A DNA stretch of 64,000 bases. Source: an uncultured Alphaproteobacteria bacterium. Lineage in GTDB: Bacteria; Pseudomonadota; Alphaproteobacteria; HIMB59; GCA-002718135. Position 1 is the first letter of the stretch; each line of letters begins with the position of its first letter. A program made the translations under genes and the position numbers. The notes beneath the pieces are model-generated. The model did no database searches. It was not told the origin of the DNA and saw nothing but the letters and a program-made list of their open reading frames with translations. The stretch spans positions 62,001-126,000 of the forward strand of contig CACHAQ010000001.1 in the NCBI GenBank assembly GCA_902577905.1, read 5' to 3'. Of this stretch, positions 8,915 through 17,355 are shown piece after piece.

Positions 8915-9933
8915 AAAAATTAAAAGGAGCATTAATCGGTTGTGGTTTCTTTGCAGAAAATCATATTTTAGCTTGGAAAGAATTAACAAATATAGAAATA
9001 ATATGTGTTTGTGATTTAGATATAAAAAAAGCTAATAAATTTAAATCTAAATTTAATATTTTACATTCTTATTCATCAATAGATTTAATGTTAAAAAAAC
9101 ATAAAATTGACTTTGTTGATGTTGTAACAACAATGGAGACACACTTAGATATTTGTAAAATTTTATCTAAATATAAAATTCCAACTTCTATACAAAAGCC
9201 ATTTGCTGAAAATTTATTGAATGCGAAAAAAATTGTTTCTTTATATAAAAAAAACAAAACTCCACTTATGGTTCATGAAAATTTTAGATGGCAAAGTCCT
9301 CTATTAAAATTAAAAGAAATTATAAATAAAGAGAAATTAACTAAACCACATTATGCCAAGATATCTTTTAGACATGCAAATCCTGTTGGATATACCAATC
9401 AAACATATTTATATGATTTAAAAGAGTATTTAACCTTAGACGTAGGAATTCATTTATTTGATTTAAGCAGATTTTTTATGGGAGAAGCTAAAAGTATTTA
9501 TACCGTAAATCAAAATACAAATAGTAAATTTAAAGGTGAAACTGATTTTATATCACTTATACGAAATAAAAATAAAAGTATTACTATTGTTGATGCTTCT
9601 ATTTCTTCAATAAAAAAACCTGATAGATTTGCTCAAACATTAGTTAATTTAGAATTCTCTAATGGCTCAATAGATTTAGACTATAATTATAAAATTACAT
9701 TACACAAAAATAAAAAGAAGAAGATTTATGATGGAAAACCAAAGAAATATAATTGGATTTCAAAACCTTGGGATCAAATTCAAGAAAGTGTAATTAATAC
9801 ACACAAGCATTTCATTGATTCATTAATTAATAGAGTTGAACATGACACCAGTGGTGAAGATAACATAAAGAGTTTATCATTAGTCTTCAATTCATACAAA
9901 TCTAATAAACTAAGAAAAGAAATTAAAATTTAA
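8911..9933 (+). CDS. Gfo/Idh/MocA-family NAD(P)-dependent oxidoreductase
   Basis: A 340-residue protein. The Rossmann fingerprint GCGFFAENH begins at about residue 10 and the acidic end of beta-2 (CDLD) at 34-37. The catalytic-lysine motif is QKPFAEN (K96-P97), and LDVGIHLFDL supplies D177 and H181, the usual D-x-x-x-H of the family. These enzymes oxidise or reduce sugars, inositols or sugar acids. The ATG overlaps the previous stop (ATGA), which indicates coupling to the lactonase-like gene. A dehydrogenase-plus-lactonase pair for an aldose such as apiose is the simplest reading but is inferred from context. Confidence 0.8.
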   Translation: MKKLKGALIGCGFFAENHILAWKELTNIEIICVCDLDIKKANKFKSKFNILHSYSSIDLMLKKHKIDFVDVVTTMETHLDICKILSKYKIPTSIQKPFAENLLNAKKIVSLYKKNKTPLMVHENFRWQSPLLKLKEIINKEKLTKPHYAKISFRHANPVGYTNQTYLYDLKEYLTLDVGIHLFDLSRFFMGEAKSIYTVNQNTNSKFKGETDFISLIRNKNKSITIVDASISSIKKPDRFAQTLVNLEFSNGSIDLDYNYKITLHKNKKKKIYDGKPKKYNWISKPWDQIQESVINTHKHFIDSLINRVEHDTSGEDNIKSLSLVFNSYKSNKLRKEIKI

Positions 9934-9946
9934 TTTTATTTAAAGT

Positions 9947-12559
9947 TTAAATTATAAATTTTGATATTTCATCTCTTATTAACTTACTTAAGAGACTGTA
10001 ACCAAGTACATTCATGTGTAAAGGATCTTCTGAATAAAATTTTTCAAATCCAGCATCAAGCATAGGAGAACAAAGATCAATATAGCGCCATTGACTAAAA
10101 TTTTCAATTTTATTTTTAATCCGTTCATTTGCTTCTAGAATTGTATTTAAATAATTATTCCTGAATACACTTGGTTTAATAGATACAAAAAAACATAATG
10201 TATGCGGTAACTTTTCATTAACCTCAGAAGCAAATAATAAAAATTCATTTTCTAAATCTTCAGCACTCATTCCACTACCTATATCATTATCCCCAGCGTA
10301 AAAAATCATCTTATCAGGGTTGTTAGGGACTACTATTCTGTTAAAATATGTACGGCATGATACTAATGTGGAACCTCCAAATCCTAAATTTAATAAACTA
10401 TCAAATGACAAATCAGTTTTTGCATTTTCCCAATCTTTAAAAGTTGAGCTTCCAAATAGAACTATTTTGTTATTTTTATATTGATCTGAATATAATTTAA
10501 TTTCTAATTCTCTCACGTCTGCTTCAAATTCTTCTTCAATAGGGCTAACTAAATTTAAGTTACTTACTACATCCTCATTATTAATTTTATTTTTTGATGC
10601 TGATTTTGCTAATTCAACTGCTTCTTCAACATAGGATCTAAATGTTTTTCTATATTTAGATAGGAAATTTTCTAACTCTTTTTTATTTTTCATATCATTT
10701 ACAAAATCTTTTATTTTGATTGGTTTTTTAATAACTGCAGAATAAATAGTATTAGAAATTGAATAATCAAAATTAGCTAATGCTATTGGAACAAGTAATG
10801 GTTCAGGCTTTAATTGATCTGCTAATAAAAATGCCCCTGGTTTTAATGAGCCTGGAGAATTTGGAGTTAAATTATCTTCAGTTTCTGATGTCCCCTCTGG
10901 CGCAATAACTAAAGGCCTGTTTTGATCAAAAATATTTTGAGTTTCGATAAATAATTTATTTTTTCTTTTCTTTTTTTGTTCTTGAGTTTCATTTAAATAG
11001 TCTGACTCTGGTGTATGAACGAAAATATAATCTAAATTCTCATAATAATTATATCTCCAAAATTCAGTATTTCTAGAATATCGAGCTATTCTTTGACCGC
11101 CATCACCATATTTTGGAAACAAAATTTTTGCACTAATAAAATGACTATCTATACTAAATTGATGTCCATTAGCTAAACCATTTTCTTCAATACTTGCTAG
11201 ATGATTATAAAAAAATATGTTTGTAGGCTCATCAGGTAAATTCTCCATACCTTTAATAACATAAGGTACTTGATCAAATGCTTTTATAAAATCTGAATTT
11301 GTTAATTTTTGTAAAGCTTGTTTATTTATTGAATCATACGAAGTTGCTACTCTGTTGTATATTTTATTTAGTTGTTTGAAAAATCTATTTTTTCTTTCTA
11401 TACCACTCAATGTATCAATCATTAAACTAGCTATAGATTTTTCATCATCGTTACCTGTAATTATTAAATCATAAATTGTATCGAATGCTAAAGAATGAGT
11501 TAAATGATTTTCTAATAAATGAGGTATTGTATAAAGTTTTGAATTACTAGGTATTGTTGCAGAATTATCATCTAATAAATATTGAAAAAACTCCTTTTCA
11601 TTTTTAGCTGGATACGTTGTTAAGCCTGTTGAGCTTTGAATATATCGACCTAACTGCCATAATTGTCTTTTAAAAAATTTGATTGCCAATTCTGAATTTG
11701 TTTTAATTAAATTGTCAATAAACTCATTTGAAAATTTTAAAATTGTTGTATCTCTTGTTGATCTCAATGAATAAGGCGACTCAATATCATGCAAACCTGC
11801 GGATAAGGATAATGCTACTCCCGGTCTAGCTATTGATCTTGAGTTATTTTCTATCTGATCATCTTTTAAATTTGTAAAAGAAGCTTCAACTTTACCTTTT
11901 AATAAAATATTTATTCCATCTGATTTAGTGCCTTCTAACGTTATATATTCACCCGTAGAAAATAGCCTAACGTTTGCATAGTTTATTAATTCATCTAAAT
12001 CGTTATCATCAAGAAATGCTAAAAATGCAGAATTTTTAATTCTTTTTGTATTTACAATATCTCCACTAGTTTTAACACCATCTGCTAAATTAATATTTTT
12101 TTGTTCAATGGGTTTTTCTAAATTACGTGATGACCAAATTAAATTAATAGATTCAAATAATAAATAAGAATAAAAAAAACTTGCATAGCCTGGATCTATC
12201 TCTTCTAATTCTTTTAATTTTTCTATTTTTAAAGAGATATACTCTGAATTACCTTTAATAAATATATCTGACATATATCTACCTGGTGCATTTAAGCCTG
12301 AAATGCCAAGAGGTGATCCAGAATTTTTTAGTGTTGCTAGATTATAAAAAACATTATTATGATATTTTACGAATTCTGCCTCACCTTTCAAAAGAATAAA
12401 AATTTGATCTGCAATACCATGCTGTTCAGCAATTTTGATATCTTCATTATTTTTATGTAATTCTGCACCAGAATTGATTAAATCTTCAGTATTTTTTTTT
12501 GGAGATAAAGAAAAACCTTTATCTACTAGTATTAAAGATATTTTTTCACTTAAATTCAT
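9947..12559 (-). CDS. fusion: two cyclic-nucleotide-binding domains, acyltransferase, SGNH hydrolase
   Basis: An 870-residue multidomain protein. Residues about 30-115 and 185-300 are cNMP-binding (CRP-like) jelly rolls, each with an ILLKGxxE strand (55-61 and 218-225) and a glycine-rich RPGVALSLSAGL at 245-256. Residues about 430-620 form a PlsC-like acyltransferase: HQFSID at 466-471 fits HX4D and APEGT at 553-557 fits the FPEGT block. Residues about 698-870 form an SGNH/GDSL hydrolase: FGSS (702-705, nucleophile serine), GFGGS (726-730), GDND (756-759) and DPLH (845-848), giving all four blocks. There is no signal peptide or clear membrane helix. Ligand-controlled acyl transfer and hydrolysis of a phospholipid or wax-type ester is inferred. 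Confidence 0.8.
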   Translation of the reverse strand: MNLSEKISLILVDKGFSLSPKKNTEDLINSGAELHKNNEDIKIAEQHGIADQIFILLKGEAEFVKYHNNVFYNLATLKNSGSPLGISGLNAPGRYMSDIFIKGNSEYISLKIEKLKELEEIDPGYASFFYSYLLFESINLIWSSRNLEKPIEQKNINLADGVKTSGDIVNTKRIKNSAFLAFLDDNDLDELINYANVRLFSTGEYITLEGTKSDGINILLKGKVEASFTNLKDDQIENNSRSIARPGVALSLSAGLHDIESPYSLRSTRDTTILKFSNEFIDNLIKTNSELAIKFFKRQLWQLGRYIQSSTGLTTYPAKNEKEFFQYLLDDNSATIPSNSKLYTIPHLLENHLTHSLAFDTIYDLIITGNDDEKSIASLMIDTLSGIERKNRFFKQLNKIYNRVATSYDSINKQALQKLTNSDFIKAFDQVPYVIKGMENLPDEPTNIFFYNHLASIEENGLANGHQFSIDSHFISAKILFPKYGDGGQRIARYSRNTEFWRYNYYENLDYIFVHTPESDYLNETQEQKKKRKNKLFIETQNIFDQNRPLVIAPEGTSETEDNLTPNSPGSLKPGAFLLADQLKPEPLLVPIALANFDYSISNTIYSAVIKKPIKIKDFVNDMKNKKELENFLSKYRKTFRSYVEEAVELAKSASKNKINNEDVVSNLNLVSPIEEEFEADVRELEIKLYSDQYKNNKIVLFGSSTFKDWENAKTDLSFDSLLNLGFGGSTLVSCRTYFNRIVVPNNPDKMIFYAGDNDIGSGMSAEDLENEFLLFASEVNEKLPHTLCFFVSIKPSVFRNNYLNTILEANERIKNKIENFSQWRYIDLCSPMLDAGFEKFYSEDPLHMNVLGYSLLSKLIRDEISKFII

Positions 12560-12607
12560 TTATTATCTAATTTAATAAATTTCCTATTTTATTTAAAGAG
12601 AAAAATA

Positions 12608-13312
12608 TTATCTTCTTATAATTGACTTAAAAATATTAATAAAAGATAACAATATTATTTTTAATCTAAATATACTTACAATGGATTGAGCTAAATATGT
12701 CAATGCAGCAGCTCTTAAAACAGATTTACATTGGTACATATTCTCCTCAGGAACATATCTTTTAAGTATTGGTAAAGCTCTTTTAAAACTTGCATCAAAT
12801 TCTACAGGAAGAGTAATCAAATGGATTAACACATTTGTAGATAAACATCCCATTATTATTATTGCAGCAATAAGAGTAATAAATGGACTTTTAGTAAAGG
12901 CAAATATTGATGGAAGTCCAATAATTAACAAAAATGATCCAATTCTCTGAAATAGCATTGTTTTTTCAATTAATGATTGTCTGAGTATAAGAGGCTTATA
13001 TTTTTCTTTATCTTGAATTGCATGACCAATTTCGTGAGCAACAACCGCAATGCTTGTAATACTTTTTTTATCAAGTTTATCTGTAGCGATATGTATTTTT
13101 TTATCTTTAGGATTGTAATGATCTAATTGTTTAATAGGATTAATTGATACATTGGTAATTTCTTCTTCTTCAAGTATTTTTTTTCCAAGTTCTCTTCCTG
13201 TAAAGGGCATATCAGGTAAAATTTTATTATATTTTTTTAAAATATAATTTACCCATAAACTTGGTAGAAAGAGTGCCATAAATGGTAAAAAATAGTAAAA
13301 TAATTTAATCAC
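12608..13312 (-). CDS. membrane zinc metallopeptidase (Zn_peptidase_2 / YugP family)
   Basis: A 234-residue protein. A first membrane segment (about 3-25) is followed by a soluble stretch carrying the zinc motif VVAHEIGHAIQD (HEIGH at about 92-96). Two or three hydrophobic helices follow (about 125-170 and near the C-terminus). This is the layout of the YugP/DUF-type neutral zinc metallopeptidases. Conserved PVEFDAS downstream (about 169-175) likely supplies the third zinc ligand. The substrate is unknown. It lies 48 bases upstream of the fusion gene on the same strand, so the two may be co-transcribed. Confidence 0.85.
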   Translation of the reverse strand: MIKLFYYFLPFMALFLPSLWVNYILKKYNKILPDMPFTGRELGKKILEEEEITNVSINPIKQLDHYNPKDKKIHIATDKLDKKSITSIAVVAHEIGHAIQDKEKYKPLILRQSLIEKTMLFQRIGSFLLIIGLPSIFAFTKSPFITLIAAIIIMGCLSTNVLIHLITLPVEFDASFKRALPILKRYVPEENMYQCKSVLRAAALTYLAQSIVSIFRLKIILLSFINIFKSIIRR

Positions 13313-13395
13313 AATATAAAAATAGGAATAATATTATTAAAAATCAATTTTATTTAATCTGGTATTATTAACAATAATTAATTATTGTTTTAAAA

Positions 13396-14586
13396 GTGAA
13401 ATCTAAATTTGAAAGAATTAATAGACTCCCTCCATATATATTTGGGGAGATAAATTCATTAAAAATGAAACTGAGAACTGAGGGTAGGGATATTATTGAT
13501 TTTGGTATGGGTAACCCTGATATGCCAACGCCACTTCACATAAGACAGAAATTGAAAGAAGTTATAGATAAGCCTGGTGTTGGACGTTATTCAGTTTCTA
13601 AAGGCATTAATGGATTAAGAAAAGCTCAAGCTAAATATTATAAAAAACGATTTAATGTTGATTTAAATCCATCAAGTGAAATTATAGTTACAATTGGTTC
13701 AAAAGAAGGTTTAGCAAATTTAGCACAAGCTATAACTTCAAGAGGAGATAGAATATTATGTCCTGATCCATCATATCCTGTTCATCCATATGGTTTTATG
13801 ATTGCCGGAGCTAAACTAACACCTATGCAAACATTTTTTAATGGACAGTTCGATAAAAATAAATTTTTATTAAATATAGTTAATAATTTAAAAAAATATT
13901 CTTCAATAAAAGTTATTATCGTTTCTTTTCCATCAAATCCAACAGCTCAGATAGTTGATTTAGATTTTTATAAAGAATTAGTAAAAATTGCAAAAAAATA
14001 TCAAGTTTATATTCTATCCGATTTAGCTTATTCTGAAATTTACTTTGGTAATAATCCGCCTCCATCAATATTAGAAGTTAATGGAGCAAAGAGTATAGCA
14101 GTTGAGTTTACAACCTTATCCAAAACTTATGCTATGGCTGGATGGAGAATAGGTTTTGCGGTTGGAAACAAAACTTTAATTGAAGCATTAACAAAAATTA
14201 AATCATATGTTGACTATGGTGCTTTTACACCTGTTCAAGTAGCAGCTACTGCTGCTCTAAATGGATCTCAAAAATGTGTAGAAGAAATAAGGGAGACTTA
14301 TAAAAAAAGAAGAGATGTTTTAATAGAATCTTTTGAAAGGGCTGGTTGGGATAAAATTCCAGAGCCTGAGGCATCAATGTTTGTATGGGCTCCTTTACCT
14401 AAAAAATATAAAAAAATGGGTTCTATGAAGTTTGCCAAAAATTTAATGATAAACGCCGATGTTGCAGTAGCTCCTGGTTTGGCTTTTGGAAAAGGAGGGG
14501 AAGGTTTTGTTCGTATTGGTCTAGTAGAAAATACTCAAAGAATAAGACAAGCAGCTAAAAATATTAAAAGATATTTTAATACTTAA
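13396..14586 (+). CDS. alaC: alanine/glutamate-pyruvate aminotransferase AlaC-type (class I PLP)
   Basis: A 396-residue PLP aminotransferase with a GTG start. The N-terminus (RINRLPPYIFGEI, then DIIDFGMGNPD) and many later blocks (VTIGSKEGLA, FPSNPTAQ, LSKTYAMAGWRIGF with PLP lysine K243) follow Escherichia coli AlaC closely. AlaC transfers the amino group of glutamate to pyruvate to make alanine. Related LL-diaminopimelate aminotransferases belong to the same clade, so a wider substrate range is possible. It stands alone on the plus strand and converges on the flavoprotein gene with 2 bases between stops. Confidence 0.85.
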   Translation: MKSKFERINRLPPYIFGEINSLKMKLRTEGRDIIDFGMGNPDMPTPLHIRQKLKEVIDKPGVGRYSVSKGINGLRKAQAKYYKKRFNVDLNPSSEIIVTIGSKEGLANLAQAITSRGDRILCPDPSYPVHPYGFMIAGAKLTPMQTFFNGQFDKNKFLLNIVNNLKKYSSIKVIIVSFPSNPTAQIVDLDFYKELVKIAKKYQVYILSDLAYSEIYFGNNPPPSILEVNGAKSIAVEFTTLSKTYAMAGWRIGFAVGNKTLIEALTKIKSYVDYGAFTPVQVAATAALNGSQKCVEEIRETYKKRRDVLIESFERAGWDKIPEPEASMFVWAPLPKKYKKMGSMKFAKNLMINADVAVAPGLAFGKGGEGFVRIGLVENTQRIRQAAKNIKRYFNT

Positions 14587-14588
14587 TA

Positions 14589-15566
14589 TTAAACTGATAA
14601 AATCTTAATATAATGTGATAATTTTTCACCTGCATCCCAAGCATCGCTTAGACTTTTTCCTAAAACCCAGTCCCCACTTAAAAATATTTTATTATCCTTA
14701 GAATTAATCCAATTTTTTTTTGAGATAGTATTATAACTCAATTTTGTTTGCGCATATAACCACCTGTGTGATTTAATAAAACTTATTTCATTCTTTATAT
14801 CAAATGTTTCTTCAAATATTGATTGGGCATATTTTTCTAGTTCAGTCTTGTCTATATCGATATTATTTTTTGTATATTCAGAACTCATATTTAATACCCA
14901 ACAATCATTGGATAATTCATTAAATTTTATATTTTGATTCATAAAGAAACTAATATCTTTATGAAGATTTAATCCAGCTTTAATTTTAATATTATTATTA
15001 TCTTTATAGCTTAACATTACAGTATGTATTGGATCATAAGATGGCTCCCTAACAATCTGAGTAAAATCAATTAATTCTTTTGAAAGTTCTTTTGATTGTA
15101 AATAAGGTATACAAATTAAAATATAATCAAAATCTTTAAATTCTTCTTTTTCAGAAAATAGCGAGAAGAGATCATTGCTTGTTTTTGAAATTTTAATTAT
15201 TTTTGAATTTAAATGACTTTTTACTTCAATATTATCAAAAATAGAATTTGGAATAGAATTCATTCCATTTTGACCAATAATAATTTTTTTTCTAGTCTTT
15301 TTATTTTTTAAATAATCTGTTGCAAAATCTATTTCTATTTCTTGTCCCAAGTTATACCTACTTATTACTTCATTTAATTGAACTACAGAGTGATTTGTTG
15401 ATAGATAATGTGCTCCATGATCAAAAAGGTAATTATCATGCTTTCTAGTAGAGACTCTTCCCCCTGGTCTCCATGATTTATCAAAAATTGTAATATTATA
15501 TTCTTGAAGATTATAAGCAAGAGACAAACCAGCCATCCCAGCTCCAATTATTGCAATATTTTTCAC
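14589..15566 (-). CDS. FAD-dependent oxidoreductase, renalase-like
   Basis: A 325-residue flavoprotein with a GTG start at 15566. The dinucleotide-binding motif IAIIGAGMAGLSLAYNL sits at 4-20, the acidic residue ends in FDKSWRPGGRVSTR (28-41), and DHGAHYLS follows at about 50-57. This is the arrangement of renalase/amine-oxidase-like proteins. The C-terminal LSGDWVLGKSLSDAWDAGE at about 296-314 is the matching FAD-binding end. Renalases re-oxidise isomeric NAD(P)H species. The gene lies 2 bases after the small 67-residue ORF, suggesting coupling. Confidence 0.8.
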   Translation of the reverse strand: MKNIAIIGAGMAGLSLAYNLQEYNITIFDKSWRPGGRVSTRKHDNYLFDHGAHYLSTNHSVVQLNEVISRYNLGQEIEIDFATDYLKNKKTRKKIIIGQNGMNSIPNSIFDNIEVKSHLNSKIIKISKTSNDLFSLFSEKEEFKDFDYILICIPYLQSKELSKELIDFTQIVREPSYDPIHTVMLSYKDNNNIKIKAGLNLHKDISFFMNQNIKFNELSNDCWVLNMSSEYTKNNIDIDKTELEKYAQSIFEETFDIKNEISFIKSHRWLYAQTKLSYNTISKKNWINSKDNKIFLSGDWVLGKSLSDAWDAGEKLSHYIKILSV

Positions 15567-15567
15567 A

Positions 15568-15771
15568 TTAATTAATATTAATTATTTGAAAAATTTTTTT
15601 GCCTGAAGATTTAATTTTTTTTAAACCAAATTTACTGCATAGATTTTTGTATCTCTGTTTTTCTGGTAAGTTAATTGTTTTAAAATGTATATTATCGTGA
15701 CCGAACATCATTTTCTGACCATTAATTTCATATAATTTTTTATAAATACTAGATTTTCTTCTGATAACCAT
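15568..15771 (-). CDS. hypothetical 67-residue basic protein
   Basis: A lysine-rich 67-residue ORF (MVIRRKSSIYKKLYEING at the start, about 18 K/R in total) with no membrane segment. It is unrecognised. Its stop is 2 bases before the GTG of the renalase-like gene, an arrangement typical of coupled translation, which is the main argument that it is real. A 27-codon ORF precedes it by 3 bases. Its N-terminus is vaguely like small ribosomal or RNA-binding proteins, but no family can be named. Confidence 0.4.
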   Translation of the reverse strand: MVIRRKSSIYKKLYEINGQKMMFGHDNIHFKTINLPEKQRYKNLCSKFGLKKIKSSGKKIFQIININ

Positions 15772-15774
15772 AAT

Positions 15775-15858
15775 TTAGTAGAAAAAATATATAGTTAAAT
15801 TTAAAGCAGCAAAAATAAATACTATTGCAATAGCTGCGTATAAATTTCTTTTGTTCAT
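15775..15858 (-). CDS. possible 27-residue single-TM micropeptide
   Basis: ATG at 15856-15858 opens 27 codons: MNKRNLYAAIAIVFIF, then AALNLTIYFFY. The pattern is a basic N-terminus plus one hydrophobic helix. The stop is 3 bases before the next ORF. No strong Shine-Dalgarno sequence is visible. It could be a real small membrane protein or chance, since AT-rich DNA favours such hydrophobic codons. Confidence 0.3.
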   Translation of the reverse strand: MNKRNLYAAIAIVFIFAALNLTIYFFY

Positions 15859-15902
15859 ATCTATTTATAATTAAAATTATACTTAAAAGTCAAGATACTA
15901 AA

Positions 15903-16760
15903 TTAATTTAACATTAATGATTTTAGGAAATCTAAGTTTTCAATTAATCGTCTTAATTCTTCTGGATCTAGTCCTTTTAAATTTTCTTTAAATAAATTTT
16001 GATAGTCTAATGTATCAATACGATCCGTATAAATTTCTTTTAAAGAAATTGTATTTGAATTATCATAATCATAATTCCCAATTAATATTTTTGATAATGC
16101 AGGAAATATTAGTGATGTAGTTGTATAAGTTGCAAATCCTATTTCTCTGTCTTCGTCTTGTCTTTTGTCAATAAAGGTAAAATAAATAGCTATTCTTGCT
16201 GCACGTGTTAATTCTGCTACAGATAATTCATCATCTTGTGATACATCTAAAAATGAAAATGTTTCATTAATACAATTTGCGGGATTGCTATCATTATTAC
16301 ATGTTTCAATTAATTGAGAATTCATTAAGTTAATAATTTCTCCATAAATAATTTGAAAGACACTAGGGATTGATTCACATTTTTCATATACAGAATACTC
16401 TGATGAATTTAAAAAAGAATAATCTATACCATCCCAACTATCGGGAGCAGTAACTTCAAGTAAATTATCACCATCTTTTTTTAAAAAATAATAATAATTT
16501 CCATCTAATTCACCCCATTTATAAGCTGACCAATCTTGTACCTTTGATGTTTTGGACACATTAAAGCCAACATATGTCTCGTCAATCCACATACTTGTAT
16601 TATTTGATATTATAAATACTTGATATTCTGCGTCACAATCATCACTCCAAATACCTTGCATATCTTTTGGAAAATTATCTTCAAATATTAATTCTGCATT
16701 CAGGTGAAATGGTAATAATAAAAAAATACTAAAAATGAATTTTAATAAATTATTCTTCAT
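15903..16760 (-). CDS. exported protein with two EF-hand-like calcium loops
   Basis: A 285-residue protein with a signal peptide (about 1-22, ending LPFHLNA). Two EF-hand loops are visible in the C-terminal half: DVSQDDELSVAE at about 172-183 and DYDNSNTISLKE at about 226-237. Both have acidic or oxygen ligands at positions 1, 3, 5 and 12. The N-terminal half has many aromatic residues and four cysteines (DDCDAEYQ, YEKCES, IETCNND, ANCINE) that may form disulfides. It overlaps the upstream lipoprotein gene by 11 bases, so the two are probably co-expressed and both act in the envelope. The specific role is unknown. Confidence 0.65.
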   Translation of the reverse strand: MKNNLLKFIFSIFLLLPFHLNAELIFEDNFPKDMQGIWSDDCDAEYQVFIISNNTSMWIDETYVGFNVSKTSKVQDWSAYKWGELDGNYYYFLKKDGDNLLEVTAPDSWDGIDYSFLNSSEYSVYEKCESIPSVFQIIYGEIINLMNSQLIETCNNDSNPANCINETFSFLDVSQDDELSVAELTRAARIAIYFTFIDKRQDEDREIGFATYTTTSLIFPALSKILIGNYDYDNSNTISLKEIYTDRIDTLDYQNLFKENLKGLDPEELRRLIENLDFLKSLMLN

Positions 16761-17259
16761 AAGGCATAACTCTTATTACATCTCCGTAAATAATTACAAC
16801 TCTTTGTCCATTCGGAAGGGCATTATTATCTCCTTGTACAAAAGCCTTTTCTTGATCATTTTGGCAATTAGAAGTGTTATTACCACATTCATCAATATTC
16901 ACTATATATTGGAAGCCATCATGATTGCCAATTTTAGCTTGAATTACTGAGCCCATAGCGGCTCCTCCAATAGTTCCATATACTATAGCAATATCTTGAC
17001 ACTTAGTTCCTAATATTTCTTCTTCTCCGCATATTTGAGAAGCTAAAAGACCTCCTATCATTGCTCCAGCAGTTGCTCCAATCCAATCACTTTCACCTTC
17101 AATTTTTACTGGAAGAGAGGTTTTAATTGTTCCATATTCAATATTAGTTACTTTTTGTGCATCAGATTTTTTTACCTTATTTGGAGATGTTGTATTACAA
17201 GAGATTAGCGCAAAACTAATTATCAGGGGAATTACCAATAATTTTACTAATTTGGTCAT
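16750..17259 (-). CDS. glycine-zipper outer-membrane-type lipoprotein
   Basis: A 169-residue protein with a lipoprotein signal: a hydrophobic n/h-region, then a FALISC lipobox (lipidated Cys at about residue 21). A glycine-zipper segment follows: GATAGAMIGGLLAS at about 62-75 and GTIGGAAMGSVIQAKIG at about 95-111. The short C-terminal beta region ends in GQRVVIIYGDVIRVMPYEE. This is the SlyB / 17-kDa-antigen-like layout. Members anchor in the outer membrane and are linked to envelope integrity. It is the first gene of the pair with the EF-hand protein. Confidence 0.75.
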   Translation of the reverse strand: MTKLVKLLVIPLIISFALISCNTTSPNKVKKSDAQKVTNIEYGTIKTSLPVKIEGESDWIGATAGAMIGGLLASQICGEEEILGTKCQDIAIVYGTIGGAAMGSVIQAKIGNHDGFQYIVNIDECGNNTSNCQNDQEKAFVQGDNNALPNGQRVVIIYGDVIRVMPYEE

Positions 17260-17355
17260 TAATTTATAAATTACTATAGTTAAAAATTGTCTAAAATAAG
17301 TAATTAATTTTAATAAATCATATAAATTTTCTAATAACTTACTATTTAGATATTG

